DNA of 34,626 bases, taken from the NCBI GenBank assembly GCA_023958095.1, contig JAMLGJ010000032.1:1-34626 (forward strand), given 5' to 3'. The notes under the pieces are model-generated. The model ran no database searches. It was not told the origin of the DNA and saw nothing but the letters and a program-made list of their open reading frames with translations. Numbering within the stretch: position 1 is the stretch's first letter; the number at the start of each line of letters is the position of its first letter. Source of the stretch: Microthrixaceae bacterium. GTDB lineage: Bacteria > Actinomycetota > Acidimicrobiia > Acidimicrobiales > Microtrichaceae. This document shows, piece after piece, positions 24,506 to 32,384 of this stretch. The position numbers were made by a program, and so were the translations under genes.

Positions 24506-25150
24506 TCACGCGGTGGGCAGGTTCCAGCCGTAGCGGTGTGCCAGCACGCGCAGCGCGAAGCAGGCCATGCCACCCAGGACCGCCACCCGGGTGCGGTCCA
24601 GCCCCCGTGCCAGGCCGGCGGCCACGATGCCCGCTCCCAGGAGCGCGGCTGTCGCGTAGACGTCCTCGCGCAGCACCAGGGGCACCCTGCCCACCAGCAG
24701 GTCGCGCATCACGCCGCCGCCAACCGCGGTGACCGTGCCGATGAGCGCCGCCGAGAACGCAGGAAGCGAGAAGTCGTGGGCCTTGGTGGCGCCCACCACC
24801 GCGAACAGCGAGAGACCTGCGGCATCCAGGAGCACCACCGGCTCCGAGGAGGTGTCGAAGGCCAGCCTGTAGGTGGCGAACGCGGTGAGGCCACCCAGCA
24901 GCGACACGGTCACGTAGCGCACGTCGTCGACCGAGGCCGTCGGGACCGCACCGATCAACAGGTCACGCAGGGTGCCGCCACCCAGGGCGCTCACACACGC
25001 GACCACGAGCACCCCGAACACATCGAGTCCCGATGCCGCTCCCACTACGGCACCCTCGAGCGCGAACAGGGCGGTCGCCGCCAAGTCCGCCGTGGTCAAC
25101 CCCGGGAGCACCCTTGGATTGACGGGGCGCGTTCTGTCAGCAGTGCTCAC
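24506..25150 (-). CDS. UPF0126/TRIC-type membrane protein
   Basis: 214 aa with about seven membrane helices and the internal duplication typical of the family: SALGGGTLRDLLIG in the first half and AVGGGVMRDLLVG in the second. Bacterial members are related to trimeric intracellular cation channels, and some have been linked to glycine transport; the substrate here is open. The GTG at 25150 is used, with GACGGG just upstream as a poor ribosome binding site. Its stop faces the ferritin-like gene across 18 nt. The 67-nt leader region could form a folded RNA. Confidence 0.9.
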   Translation of the reverse strand: MSTADRTRPVNPRVLPGLTTADLAATALFALEGAVVGAASGLDVFGVLVVACVSALGGGTLRDLLIGAVPTASVDDVRYVTVSLLGGLTAFATYRLAFDTSSEPVVLLDAAGLSLFAVVGATKAHDFSLPAFSAALIGTVTAVGGGVMRDLLVGRVPLVLREDVYATAALLGAGIVAAGLARGLDRTRVAVLGGMACFALRVLAHRYGWNLPTA

Positions 25151-25217
25151 CCCGTCACGATCGGCCCGACGCCCGCCAAGCTGAGAGGCCGGCTGGCGCC
25201 TCCGGTGCGTGAGCGCC

Positions 25218-25721
25218 TCAGATGGCGTCGAGGGGAATCACCGGTAGGTCGAACACGACCTGTTCGTTCTCGGGTCCCTCGATGGCGGTGCGTGAGTACG
25301 ACGCGTAGTGCCTGCGCAGGAACCGCCAGGTTCCGTCCTCGCACGACATGGCGTCGTGGTACACGCCGAAGGCGTTGGTGCGGCGCCCATCGGAGACGTT
25401 CTGTCGCAGCTCCGCCATGTAGAGCCGCGAGGTGGCCGAGCGGTCGGGCACGTTCACATCCACCACTGAGTTGAGGACCACGAACTCGAAGAACGAGAAC
25501 CTCTCGAGGGCCCCCGATATGAACTCTGCGATCTCGCCCGGTCCCCGCAATTCCCTCGTACGGTCACCCAGGTCCAGTGAGAGCGTGCAGCCGGGGTCCA
25601 TTATCGACGGGAGCTCTGCCCACGCCCTCCGGGTGACGATGTCCGCGTAGGTGTTCTGCAGCCGCCGGACCGCGATGTAGTAGACGGTCTCGGCCACTAG
25701 GTCGGCTTCGGTGTTCGACAT
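25218..25721 (-). CDS. SnoaL-like (NTF2-fold) protein
   Basis: 167 aa with the alpha+beta cone architecture of SnoaL-like domains: an N-terminal helix pair (AVRRLQNTYADIVTRRAWAE), a central stretch with GPGEIAEFISGAL, and C-terminal strands ending in FLRRHYASYSRTA. Such proteins range from polyketide cyclases and dehydratases to steroid isomerase-like enzymes and non-catalytic binders; no catalytic residues can be assigned. AGGAG 4 nt upstream fixes the ATG at 25721. It lies 67 nt upstream of the UPF0126 gene on the same strand and is divergent from the serine hydrolase. Confidence 0.82.
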   Translation of the reverse strand: MSNTEADLVAETVYYIAVRRLQNTYADIVTRRAWAELPSIMDPGCTLSLDLGDRTRELRGPGEIAEFISGALERFSFFEFVVLNSVVDVNVPDRSATSRLYMAELRQNVSDGRRTNAFGVYHDAMSCEDGTWRFLRRHYASYSRTAIEGPENEQVVFDLPVIPLDAI

Positions 25722-25776
25722 GCTCTCCTGCTGGTGCCGTTGCGGGTTGGAGCTGCGCGGGGTGCACCGGGTGCGA

Positions 25777-25785
25777 GTGTATGGT
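25777..25785. promoter_or_regulatory. Overlapping divergent -10 hexamers
   Basis: In the 128-bp gap between the SnoaL-like gene and the serine hydrolase, TATGGT (plus strand, 25780-25785) and TACACT (minus strand, 25782-25777) overlap, so the two divergent transcripts may compete. The -35 elements are not convincing. Confidence 0.3.
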
Positions 25786-25849
25786 CCGGTCGCCGCCAAC
25801 GTCCCGAATCGAACCGGCCGGGTCGAGGAACCACCCAGGTGAGGTACAC

Positions 25850-26662
25850 ATGCCGAGAGTCGTCATGGTGCACGGAGCCTTCAACGAGCTCTGGGGCCCC
25901 AACGAGTTGACCGCCCGCTGGCTGCCCGCACTGCGCGACGGGCTCTGGCACCACGGAGCCGACCTCGCCCACACCGAGGTGGAGGTGTGCTTCTACGGCG
26001 ACCTGTTCCGCCTCGACCCCGAGACGATCGACACGGCGGCGTGGGAGCGCTCACGGGCCGGTGCAGCGGAGCTGCTCGAGTCCTTCGCCGGTGCCGGAAC
26101 CTCCGAGGACCTCGCGGGCACGCTCGGCCAGGTCGCCAGCCAGGCGGCGTGGGACCGCACCGTGGACATGGTGACCCTCATGACCACAGATCCGGGCATC
26201 ACACGCACCGCCAGAAACCGGCTCAAGGAGTTGCTCGACCCGGGCGCGGACGTGGTGGTGGCGCACTCGCTCGGCAGCGTCCTGGCATACGGTGTGTTGC
26301 AGTCACACCCCGAGTACGAGGTGGGCACACTGGTCACCCTCGGCTCTCCGTTGGGCACGGAGATGGGTGAGAGCATCCTGCCAGGCCGCGGCGACGACGG
26401 GCTGTACCCGTGGCCGGGCTCTGTGCGCCGCTGGGTGAACATCGCAGCAGTGGGAGACCGTGCCACCGGTCAGGGCCAGCTGCGGCCCCATTTCGGCGAC
26501 GCGGTCGAGGACCGGCGTGTGGACAACGGCCACCGGGCGCATGACCCCGAGCCCTACCTGAACTCGTCGGTGACCGGTGAGGCCGTGGCATCCGCACTCG
26601 GACGGCCCGTGGATCGCGCCTCGGAGAGCCACGGCACCACCGGCGTGCCACACCGGGGCTGA
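25850..26662 (+). CDS. Alpha/beta-fold serine hydrolase (lipase/esterase-like)
   Basis: 270 aa. The N-terminal strand RVVMVHGAFNELWGPNEL carries the oxyanion HG, and the nucleophile elbow AHSLGS places serine at 140 (VVVAHSLGSVLAYGVL). A following TLVTLGSPLG strand is typical of PGAP1/lipase-like hydrolases. A C-terminal His for the triad is likely the one in VDNGHRAHDP. No signal peptide, so cytoplasmic. AGGTGAGG upstream supports the ATG. The stop overlaps the start of the next gene by one base (TGATG), so the two are translated together. Substrate unknown. Confidence 0.86.
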   Translation: MPRVVMVHGAFNELWGPNELTARWLPALRDGLWHHGADLAHTEVEVCFYGDLFRLDPETIDTAAWERSRAGAAELLESFAGAGTSEDLAGTLGQVASQAAWDRTVDMVTLMTTDPGITRTARNRLKELLDPGADVVVAHSLGSVLAYGVLQSHPEYEVGTLVTLGSPLGTEMGESILPGRGDDGLYPWPGSVRRWVNIAAVGDRATGQGQLRPHFGDAVEDRRVDNGHRAHDPEPYLNSSVTGEAVASALGRPVDRASESHGTTGVPHRG

Positions 26663-27672
26663 TGTCGGTCGAGGTCCCCGGGACCGGGGGAACGACCCCG
26701 CCGGTCCGTTGGGGAGTGATCGGGCCGGGGCGGATAGCGGACCGCTTCGCGAACGCAATGGCGATGGTGCCCGGCGGGGCCATCGATGCAGTCGCGTCGC
26801 GCTCGATCGAGCGTGCCCATGCCTACGGCGACCGTCACGGGGTGCCACGCCGGTACGGCAGCTACGAGGACCTCCTCGCGGACCCGGAGGTGGACGTCGT
26901 GTACGTGGCGACACCGCACAGCCGCCACGAGGGGGACACCCTGATGTGTCTGGAGGCGGACAAGCACGTGCTGTGCGAGAAGCCGTTCGCACTGAACGCC
27001 GATCAGGCCCGGCGGATGCAGGCTGCTGCGGCCGAACGGGGGTTGTTCCTGATGGATGGCCTCTGGAGCCGCTTCCTGCCCGCCTACCGCATGCTCGACG
27101 ACCTGATCGCCGCGGGTCGGATCGGAGAACCGTTGCTGGTCGAGGCCGACTTCGGCTTCCGCAGGGAGGTGGACCCGCAGCACCGCATGTTCGCCCCGGA
27201 GCTCGGCGGGGGAGCCCTGCTCGAGTTGGGCATCTACCCACTTCACCTGGCCCACTCGGTGCTCGGCGTTCCCGGGGAGGTGACAGCCAGGGGCATCCTC
27301 GGCAGCACCGGTGTCGACGAGACCACCGTCGCCGTGCTCGGCTACGGCGATGACCGCCTCGCCGTGCTCAAGGCGTCGTTGCGAACGACCATGGCCTGCA
27401 CCGCCCGGATCTCCGGAACCGGGGGATCGGTGGAGCTGCCCGCGTTCATGCACTACCCGGACTCGCTGACGGTGACCGACGACCACGGGGTAGAGCGCCT
27501 GGATGCCTCCTTCGATGGCGACGGGCTGCGTTTCGAGATCGAGGAGGTGCACCGTTGCATCGCCTCCGGGAGGATCGAGAGCCCGCTGCTGCCACTCTCG
27601 GAGACGGTCGAGATGATGTCGGTGCTCGACACGATCCGTGCCCGGATCGGCCTGGTCTACCCGGGGGAGTGA
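26662..27672 (+). CDS. Gfo/Idh/MocA family oxidoreductase
   Basis: 336 aa. An N-terminal Rossmann fold (WGVIGPGRIADRFANAM) binds NAD(P), and CEKPFALN contains the EKP lysine signature of the family; the C-terminal half is the alpha/beta substrate domain with GGGALLELGIYPLHLAHSVLG. The overall sequence recalls dihydrodiol/D-xylose dehydrogenase-like members that oxidise sugars or dihydrodiols. The start ATG overlaps the stop of the upstream hydrolase. Hydrolase plus oxidoreductase suggests sequential use of an ester or glycoside, but the substrate is not known. Confidence 0.92.
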   Translation: MSVEVPGTGGTTPPVRWGVIGPGRIADRFANAMAMVPGGAIDAVASRSIERAHAYGDRHGVPRRYGSYEDLLADPEVDVVYVATPHSRHEGDTLMCLEADKHVLCEKPFALNADQARRMQAAAAERGLFLMDGLWSRFLPAYRMLDDLIAAGRIGEPLLVEADFGFRREVDPQHRMFAPELGGGALLELGIYPLHLAHSVLGVPGEVTARGILGSTGVDETTVAVLGYGDDRLAVLKASLRTTMACTARISGTGGSVELPAFMHYPDSLTVTDDHGVERLDASFDGDGLRFEIEEVHRCIASGRIESPLLPLSETVEMMSVLDTIRARIGLVYPGE

Positions 27673-27768
27673 GCGACCCGCCGCTGCGGTGAGGGCGGTG
27701 GCCCGGCAACCGGTGACCCGCGGGATCCACGGCCTGGCGACGGCTGCCCCGGGTAGGGTCCGCAGCCT

Positions 27769-28974
27769 ATGAACCTCACCGAACAACTGGCGGGAGTTGA
27801 CCTCCTGGCCGGGACCTGGGCCCGGGGTGTCCCCCACGACCAGTTCGACCTCCTGCGCGAGCACGAGCCGGTGCACTGGCACCCCGAGCCCGGCGACACG
27901 GGGTTCTGGGCGCTCACCCGCCACGAGGACGTCCGGCGGGTGAGCCACGACTGGGAGACCTTCTCGAGCGAACTCGGGGCCACGTTCATTCCCACCCAGG
28001 ACGAGGAGTCACTGGCTCAGTTGAACCTGTCGATCCTCAACATGGACCCGCCGCGCCACAACCGGATGCGCCGGCTGGTCTCGAGGGCCTTCACCCCGAG
28101 GGTCATAGCCCGACTGGTCGAGGAGATCGAGCGCCGCGCCGAGGCTGTCGTCGATTCCGTAATCGACCGGGGTGGTTGCGAGTTCGTCGAGGACATCGCG
28201 GCGCAGGTTCCGGTGCAGATGATCTGCGAGATGATCGGCCTCGAAGGCGAACTGTGGCCTCGAATGTTCGAGATCTCCAACGACCTGATCGGGTCACGGG
28301 ACGACCCGGCCTATTCGGACGTGGATCCCAAGGCGTCCTCCGCGGAGATCTATGCGCTCTGTGACGCAGTGGCCGAGAACCGCCGACGTGTTCCTCGGGA
28401 CGACCTGATGACCGCACTCGTCGAGGCCGAGGTGGACGGGGAGCGCCTCGACAACCTCGAGCTCAACCTCTTCTTCCTGACCCTCGTCGTGGCCGGCAAC
28501 GAGACGACCCGCAACCTGATCAACCACTCGTTGGTGGTCCTGCTCGAGCACCCGGAGCAGGCACAGCGCCTCCGGGAGGACCCGTCCCTGTGGGACACCG
28601 CCGTGGAGGAGATGCTGCGCTGGGGGTCCTCGATCCACAACTTCCGCCGGACCGCCACCCGCGACACCGAGATCCGCGGCGTTCCAATAGCAGCGGGGGA
28701 CAAGGTCGTGCTCTACTACGCGGCGGCCAACCGTGACCCCGAGGTGTTCGAGGCCCCACACACCTTCGACGTGGGCCGCACGCCCAACGACCACGTCGCC
28801 TTCGGAGGCGGCGGCGTTCACTACTGCCTGGGTGCGAACCTGGCGCGTGCGGAGATCCGTGCCACCATGCGCCAGGTCGTCGAGAGGCTCCCCGGCATGC
28901 AGCTGGCCGGCGAGCCCGAACGCCTGCGCAGCGACTTCGTCAACGGGATCAAGACCATGCCGGTCACCTGGTGA
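27769..28974 (+). CDS. Cytochrome P450
   Basis: 401 aa soluble bacterial P450. The heme-thiolate loop FGGGGVHYCLG places the cysteine at 353; the I-helix AGNETTR holds the acid/threonine pair at 245-247; the K-helix ExxR is E281-R284. The segment NFRRTATRDTEIRGV and the AGNETTR helix recall the CYP124/125/142 group, which hydroxylates lipids or sterol side chains; the assignment to that group is from memory and not certain. A TAGGGT hexamer lies 9 nt before the ATG. Electron partners (ferredoxin, reductase) are not encoded nearby. Confidence 0.94.
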   Translation: MNLTEQLAGVDLLAGTWARGVPHDQFDLLREHEPVHWHPEPGDTGFWALTRHEDVRRVSHDWETFSSELGATFIPTQDEESLAQLNLSILNMDPPRHNRMRRLVSRAFTPRVIARLVEEIERRAEAVVDSVIDRGGCEFVEDIAAQVPVQMICEMIGLEGELWPRMFEISNDLIGSRDDPAYSDVDPKASSAEIYALCDAVAENRRRVPRDDLMTALVEAEVDGERLDNLELNLFFLTLVVAGNETTRNLINHSLVVLLEHPEQAQRLREDPSLWDTAVEEMLRWGSSIHNFRRTATRDTEIRGVPIAAGDKVVLYYAAANRDPEVFEAPHTFDVGRTPNDHVAFGGGGVHYCLGANLARAEIRATMRQVVERLPGMQLAGEPERLRSDFVNGIKTMPVTW

Positions 28975-28984
28975 GCTGGTGAGC

Positions 28985-29890
28985 TCACCTACCCGACCCG
29001 GCCACGGCCTGCGGGTTGCACCGCGCCGCGGTGAGCCAGGCCCGCGCGTCGAAACCCACTCCCCGGTGACCCGCACGTTCGGCGAGCAGTCCGCGAGCGC
29101 GGTCGAGGAGCCCGTGGAGTTCCTCCGCACCGAGCTCGCGTCGTGCCCGCTCGAGCGCGACTCGTCCCACACTGCCCGAGAGTGCCACGGCCATGCGCTC
29201 GTCGACCCCGTCGGTGGAGCGGGTGCGGTAGTCGCAACGTGCAGTCAGTGCCACCAGGTGCACCTCGTCCCAGCCGGCCTCGAGAAGCACCGCACGCAGG
29301 TGCTCCTCGGTGGCCAACCCCATCGGTCCCGGACGGTCTTCCGGAGGCGGTCCGGGCGGGTCGTCCAACCGGGCGAGGAGCGGCTCGAGTCCACAGGTGA
29401 AGAGGTCCTGCTCCCCGCTTCTCCAGGTGACCATCGCGAGACGTGCTCCGGGGGCGCACGCGACCCTGATGTTGGTGAACGCGGCGACCGGGTCCTCGAA
29501 GAACATCGTGCCGAACCGTGACACCACCGCGTCGAAGGGCCTCCCCGGAGCGGCGTCGAGCAGGTCGGTCACCTGTGCGTCACCCTCGATGACCTCCGCG
29601 TCGGGCACGCGACTGCGTGCCGCGGCGACCATCTCCGCTGAGATGTCGACGCCCACGGCTCGGGCGCCGAGCCTGGACGCGGTCTCCAGCAGCGTGCCGG
29701 GGCCACAACCCACATCCAGCACTCGTTCTTCGCGGGCCACGCCGACGGCCTCCATGACAGCAGAGGTGAACGGAGCGAACGCGCGGTCGAGCACATCCTG
29801 GTTCTGCACCCACCCGCCGGACCTCTCGGCCCAGTCGGCTCGGGCGCCGTGGTTGTGGATCGTCACCCCGACATCCTGTCCCACCGCCAC
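28985..29890 (-). CDS. Class I SAM-dependent methyltransferase
   Basis: 301 aa. SAM-binding motif I is VLDVGCGPGTLLETA, followed by AVGVDISAEMV; motif IV region FDAVVSRFGTMFFEDP and TWRSGEQDLF are typical of small-molecule methyltransferases acting in the cytoplasm. The substrate is unknown. The GTG at 29890 is given; a second GTG at 29866 has AGGA 8 nt upstream and would give MTIHNHGARADWAERSGGWV, an equally good start. It follows the asparagine-synthetase-like gene by 48 nt on the same strand and may be co-transcribed. Its 3' end faces the P450 stop across 10 nt. Confidence 0.87.
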   Translation of the reverse strand: MAVGQDVGVTIHNHGARADWAERSGGWVQNQDVLDRAFAPFTSAVMEAVGVAREERVLDVGCGPGTLLETASRLGARAVGVDISAEMVAAARSRVPDAEVIEGDAQVTDLLDAAPGRPFDAVVSRFGTMFFEDPVAAFTNIRVACAPGARLAMVTWRSGEQDLFTCGLEPLLARLDDPPGPPPEDRPGPMGLATEEHLRAVLLEAGWDEVHLVALTARCDYRTRSTDGVDERMAVALSGSVGRVALERARRELGAEELHGLLDRARGLLAERAGHRGVGFDARAWLTAARCNPQAVAGSGR

Positions 29891-29938
29891 ACCGGGCGGG
29901 CGGGCATTCCACCGGGTGCGCCGACAACGGTGAGCGGT

Positions 29939-31396
29939 TCAGTGCGATATCGCGGTCATCAGGGGGTCCAGGTCCCCCAGCGCCGCGCCCAGGATCGCGT
30001 GGTAGTGACACTCCTCGGCGGACCGGCAGGGCCCAGGGTGCTCCCGGGTGGTGTCGCCGATGACGGATGCGACCTGTTCCCACAGCGAGTCCCAGGGGCC
30101 CGGGTCCCCGCCGGCCCCGGCTTCGTCGCGCCAGGTGACATCGTGGGGCAGCAGGTCGGCCACCGCACTGCGGAGCACCGCCTTGTCCCCCGAGCAGAAC
30201 CCGGGCCGGCGAAGTTCGATCGGCACCGACAAGGCCGCAGCGACGACGTCGAGGTCGAGCAGCGGGACACGGGCCTCGACCCCTCGGGCCATGGTCAGGT
30301 GGTCCAGACGCCTGAGCTCGACGTCGTGGAGCGAGCGGAGCGACTCGACAACGGCGTTGTCGAGGACCTCGGGGTCGTCGATTCCCCGGTGTCGTTCCTG
30401 GCCGGCGAAGAGAGCGTCCGCTCCCACACCGGTGAGGACCACCTTCACATGGCGCGATGCCAGACGCGCCGCGAAGTGCATCGGCACCGCGGCCCGCACC
30501 AGGTCGCGCCCGAAGGCCTCCAGGGACTCCACGACCGTGGGGAGTTCCTCGAGAACCTCGGCCGGTTCGAGCACGTGCTCGTGGTGAATCGTGCCCAGGT
30601 GTGCCGACACCCGCCGGGCTGCCCACAGCTCCCGGGAGCCGGCGAGGCCCACCGAGAACGTGTGCAGCTCCCCGGTGTAGCGGCTCATGAGGGCGGCCAC
30701 AGCACTGTCGCCGAGGCTTCCCGACAGGAAGGCTCCCACCGGCACGTCGCTCGCCAGGCGGAGTCGGACCGCCCGTTCGAGTGCGCGGCGCACCCGGGCG
30801 GCATGGGTCTCGAAGGATCCGTTCAACGGACGTTGCCGGTGCAGCGTGAAGTACCTGTGGAGCCCCGATGCGGCCGAGAACACGGTGCCGGGTTCGAGCT
30901 CCCTCACCTCCGTGACCCCATCTGGCAGCGCCTTCAGTTCGCTCGCGAACACGAGCGCGCCCTCGTGGTCGGCCAGGTACAGGGGCTTGATCCCGAACGG
31001 ATCCCGTCCGAGCACCAGGTCTCCCTCCAGCAGCATCGCGAACGCGAAGAAGCCGCGCAGTCTTGAGGTGGCACCGCAGCCCTCGTCGCCGAGGAGGTGC
31101 AGTATCGCCTCGCTGTCACTGCGTGAAGCGAAGCGGTGAGGGCCGAGGAGTCCCCGGAGCATCCCTGCGTTGCATATCTCACTGTTGGCCACGAGCACGT
31201 TGCCCGACGGGGAGTACATGGGCTGGTCGCCACCACCGATGTCGGTGACCGCCAGGCGGGTGTACCCGAGGTCAACCGGTGGGTCCACTCCATGGTGGGT
31301 TCCCAGGGAATCGGGACCACGGTGTGTGAGCCGTCCGCTCATCCACCGCACGAGTTCGGGGTCGTTGCGGCCCCAGATCCCGGCGATCCCTCCCAT
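29939..31396 (-). CDS. Asparagine-synthetase-like protein with degenerate glutaminase and synthetase sites
   Basis: 485 aa with the AsnB layout: class II glutamine amidotransferase domain (1 to about 190) and synthetase domain (about 200-485). The N-terminus is MGGIAGIWG: the catalytic cysteine that must follow Met is glycine (codons ATG GGA GGG). Where AsnB has NGEIYN, this reads NSEICN (71-76); R47 and D94 are kept. The ATP pyrophosphatase loop SGGxDS reads SGSLGDS (225-231), so its aspartate and serine are displaced. Yet LTGVGADALFAG and EARVPLLD are kept. Ammonia from glutamine seems impossible; ATP chemistry is doubtful. It may be a divergent amide or lactam-forming enzyme, or a non-catalytic paralogue. 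AGGGAAG lies 8 nt upstream. Confidence 0.88.
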   Translation of the reverse strand: MGGIAGIWGRNDPELVRWMSGRLTHRGPDSLGTHHGVDPPVDLGYTRLAVTDIGGGDQPMYSPSGNVLVANSEICNAGMLRGLLGPHRFASRSDSEAILHLLGDEGCGATSRLRGFFAFAMLLEGDLVLGRDPFGIKPLYLADHEGALVFASELKALPDGVTEVRELEPGTVFSAASGLHRYFTLHRQRPLNGSFETHAARVRRALERAVRLRLASDVPVGAFLSGSLGDSAVAALMSRYTGELHTFSVGLAGSRELWAARRVSAHLGTIHHEHVLEPAEVLEELPTVVESLEAFGRDLVRAAVPMHFAARLASRHVKVVLTGVGADALFAGQERHRGIDDPEVLDNAVVESLRSLHDVELRRLDHLTMARGVEARVPLLDLDVVAAALSVPIELRRPGFCSGDKAVLRSAVADLLPHDVTWRDEAGAGGDPGPWDSLWEQVASVIGDTTREHPGPCRSAEECHYHAILGAALGDLDPLMTAISH

Positions 31397-31517
31397 CAGA
31401 TGGCTTCCCTGCGCTCCTGGAAGAAGGTCATCTCACCGAGCATGGAGCCATCATCGCCCCACAGTGTTTCGCCGCACGCACACGAATGTGAACGCTGCGT
31501 GGCGAAGCCCCGCCGGG

Positions 31518-32270
31518 TCAGCTCCTGGTCAACAGGAGCTGCATCTCCACGGTGCCATGGTCCTGCACCGAGAGCACCAACGGTGAGGATGGGACCTCGA
31601 CGCCGAAGTCGGAGAAGGTGACCTCGGTGCTTCCCACCACGACGATCGTGTCGTCCACCAGCTGGGCCTCGAGCGCGACCGTGACGGGCCGGGTCTCGCC
31701 GTGGATGGTCATCTCGCCCTGTGCGGCCACCTCGACGGGCTCGCCCAGGAGTGCCTCCTCAGGAAGCTCGATGGGTTCGACCAGCGAGAACGCGGCATCC
31801 GGGAACTCGGAGGTCTCGAGCGCGTCCTGCACGTTGTCGTCGCGACGGGACTCGTTGGTCGTGATGGTGGTCATGTCGATCCGGAAGTCGGCTCCGGTCA
31901 CCGTGGTGCCCTCCACCGTGAGCTCCCCGGACACGTCACCGGTACGACCCACCGCGGTCGTCGAGCCAATCTGCGCGAGTTCCTCCTCGATCCTGAAGCC
32001 CGCGAATGTTCCCGTGGCCGTCTCGTAGTCGAAGTCGCCGCTGCTCGTGTCCACGCTCCAGGTCCCGTCGATGTCAGCGGGTTCCGTCGAGGATGACGCG
32101 TCGGAGGTGCCCTCCGTGGCGGAGGTGGCCGGGTCGGTCAGCTGTTCGGTGGCGGCCTCCAGGCCCACCTCGTCGGGTTCGTCCCCGGAGAAGAACCAGA
32201 GGATGCCGGCGCCTGCCAGCACCACGAGCGCAGCGGCAACGACGAGGATGATCCTGGTGGTCCTGTTCAT
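31518..32270 (-). CDS. Membrane-anchored YceI-family protein
   Basis: 250 aa. An N-terminal membrane helix (about residues 6-28, IILVVAAALVVLAGAGILWFF preceded by Arg) acts as anchor; a Ser/Thr/Glu-rich linker to about residue 65 leads to a YceI beta-barrel (about 68-250) beginning DGTWSVD and including the family-like FPDAAFSL and GEMTIHGETRPVTV. YceI proteins bind isoprenoid or other lipidic ligands in a lipocalin-like barrel, outside the membrane here. The ATG at 32270 is preferred to a TTG three codons upstream. The 121-bp gap 31397-31517 downstream has no gene. It is divergent from the two-component system, whose regulator could bind the shared 114-bp region. Confidence 0.9.
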   Translation of the reverse strand: MNRTTRIILVVAAALVVLAGAGILWFFSGDEPDEVGLEAATEQLTDPATSATEGTSDASSSTEPADIDGTWSVDTSSGDFDYETATGTFAGFRIEEELAQIGSTTAVGRTGDVSGELTVEGTTVTGADFRIDMTTITTNESRRDDNVQDALETSEFPDAAFSLVEPIELPEEALLGEPVEVAAQGEMTIHGETRPVTVALEAQLVDDTIVVVGSTEVTFSDFGVEVPSSPLVLSVQDHGTVEMQLLLTRS

Positions 32271-32334
32271 GGGTGGCAACCTAGGGAGCGAAACGGAGAG
32301 GCAGCTGTCGGTGTGCTGGGAGTTTCCTGGGAAC

Positions 32335-32363
32335 TCTCGGCAAGCTCACGGCTGGCTCACAGC
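32335..32363 (+). promoter_or_regulatory. PhoP-box-like direct repeats upstream of the response regulator
   Basis: Three heptamers recur every 11 bp: TCTCGGC (32335-32341), TCACGGC (32346-32352) and TCACAGC (32357-32363), each pair separated by 4 nt. The last two match the mycobacterial PhoP box TCACAGC-N4-TCACAGC with one mismatch. The encoded regulator is PhoP-like, so autoregulation is likely; the gap also serves the divergent YceI gene. Confidence 0.6.
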
Positions 32364-32372
32364 CTCATGGTC

Positions 32373-32378
32373 CATAGT
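32373..32378 (+). promoter_or_regulatory. -10-like hexamer of the response regulator gene
   Basis: CATAGT lies 6 nt before the ATG at 32385, consistent with a leaderless or nearly leaderless transcript. If so, the PhoP-box-like repeats sit at about -50 to -22, overlapping the -35 region. No Shine-Dalgarno sequence is visible. Confidence 0.4.
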
Positions 32379-32384
32379 TGCACC

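Noticed and set aside
25151..25230. Annotating a glycine riboswitch before the UPF0126 gene
   Set aside because: Only fragments of the core are present and the 5' P1 strand is missing; kept as a low-interest finding rather than a feature.
31390..31440. Mis-called start hiding a normal Cys2 in the asparagine-synthetase-like gene
   Set aside because: The ATG is followed directly by GGA GGG ATC and aligns residue for residue with the family N-terminus; no in-frame ATG-TGC exists nearby.
32313..32384. Upstream ATG for the response regulator
   Set aside because: The added residues would run through the PhoP-box-like repeats and the -10 element and precede the standard receiver start.
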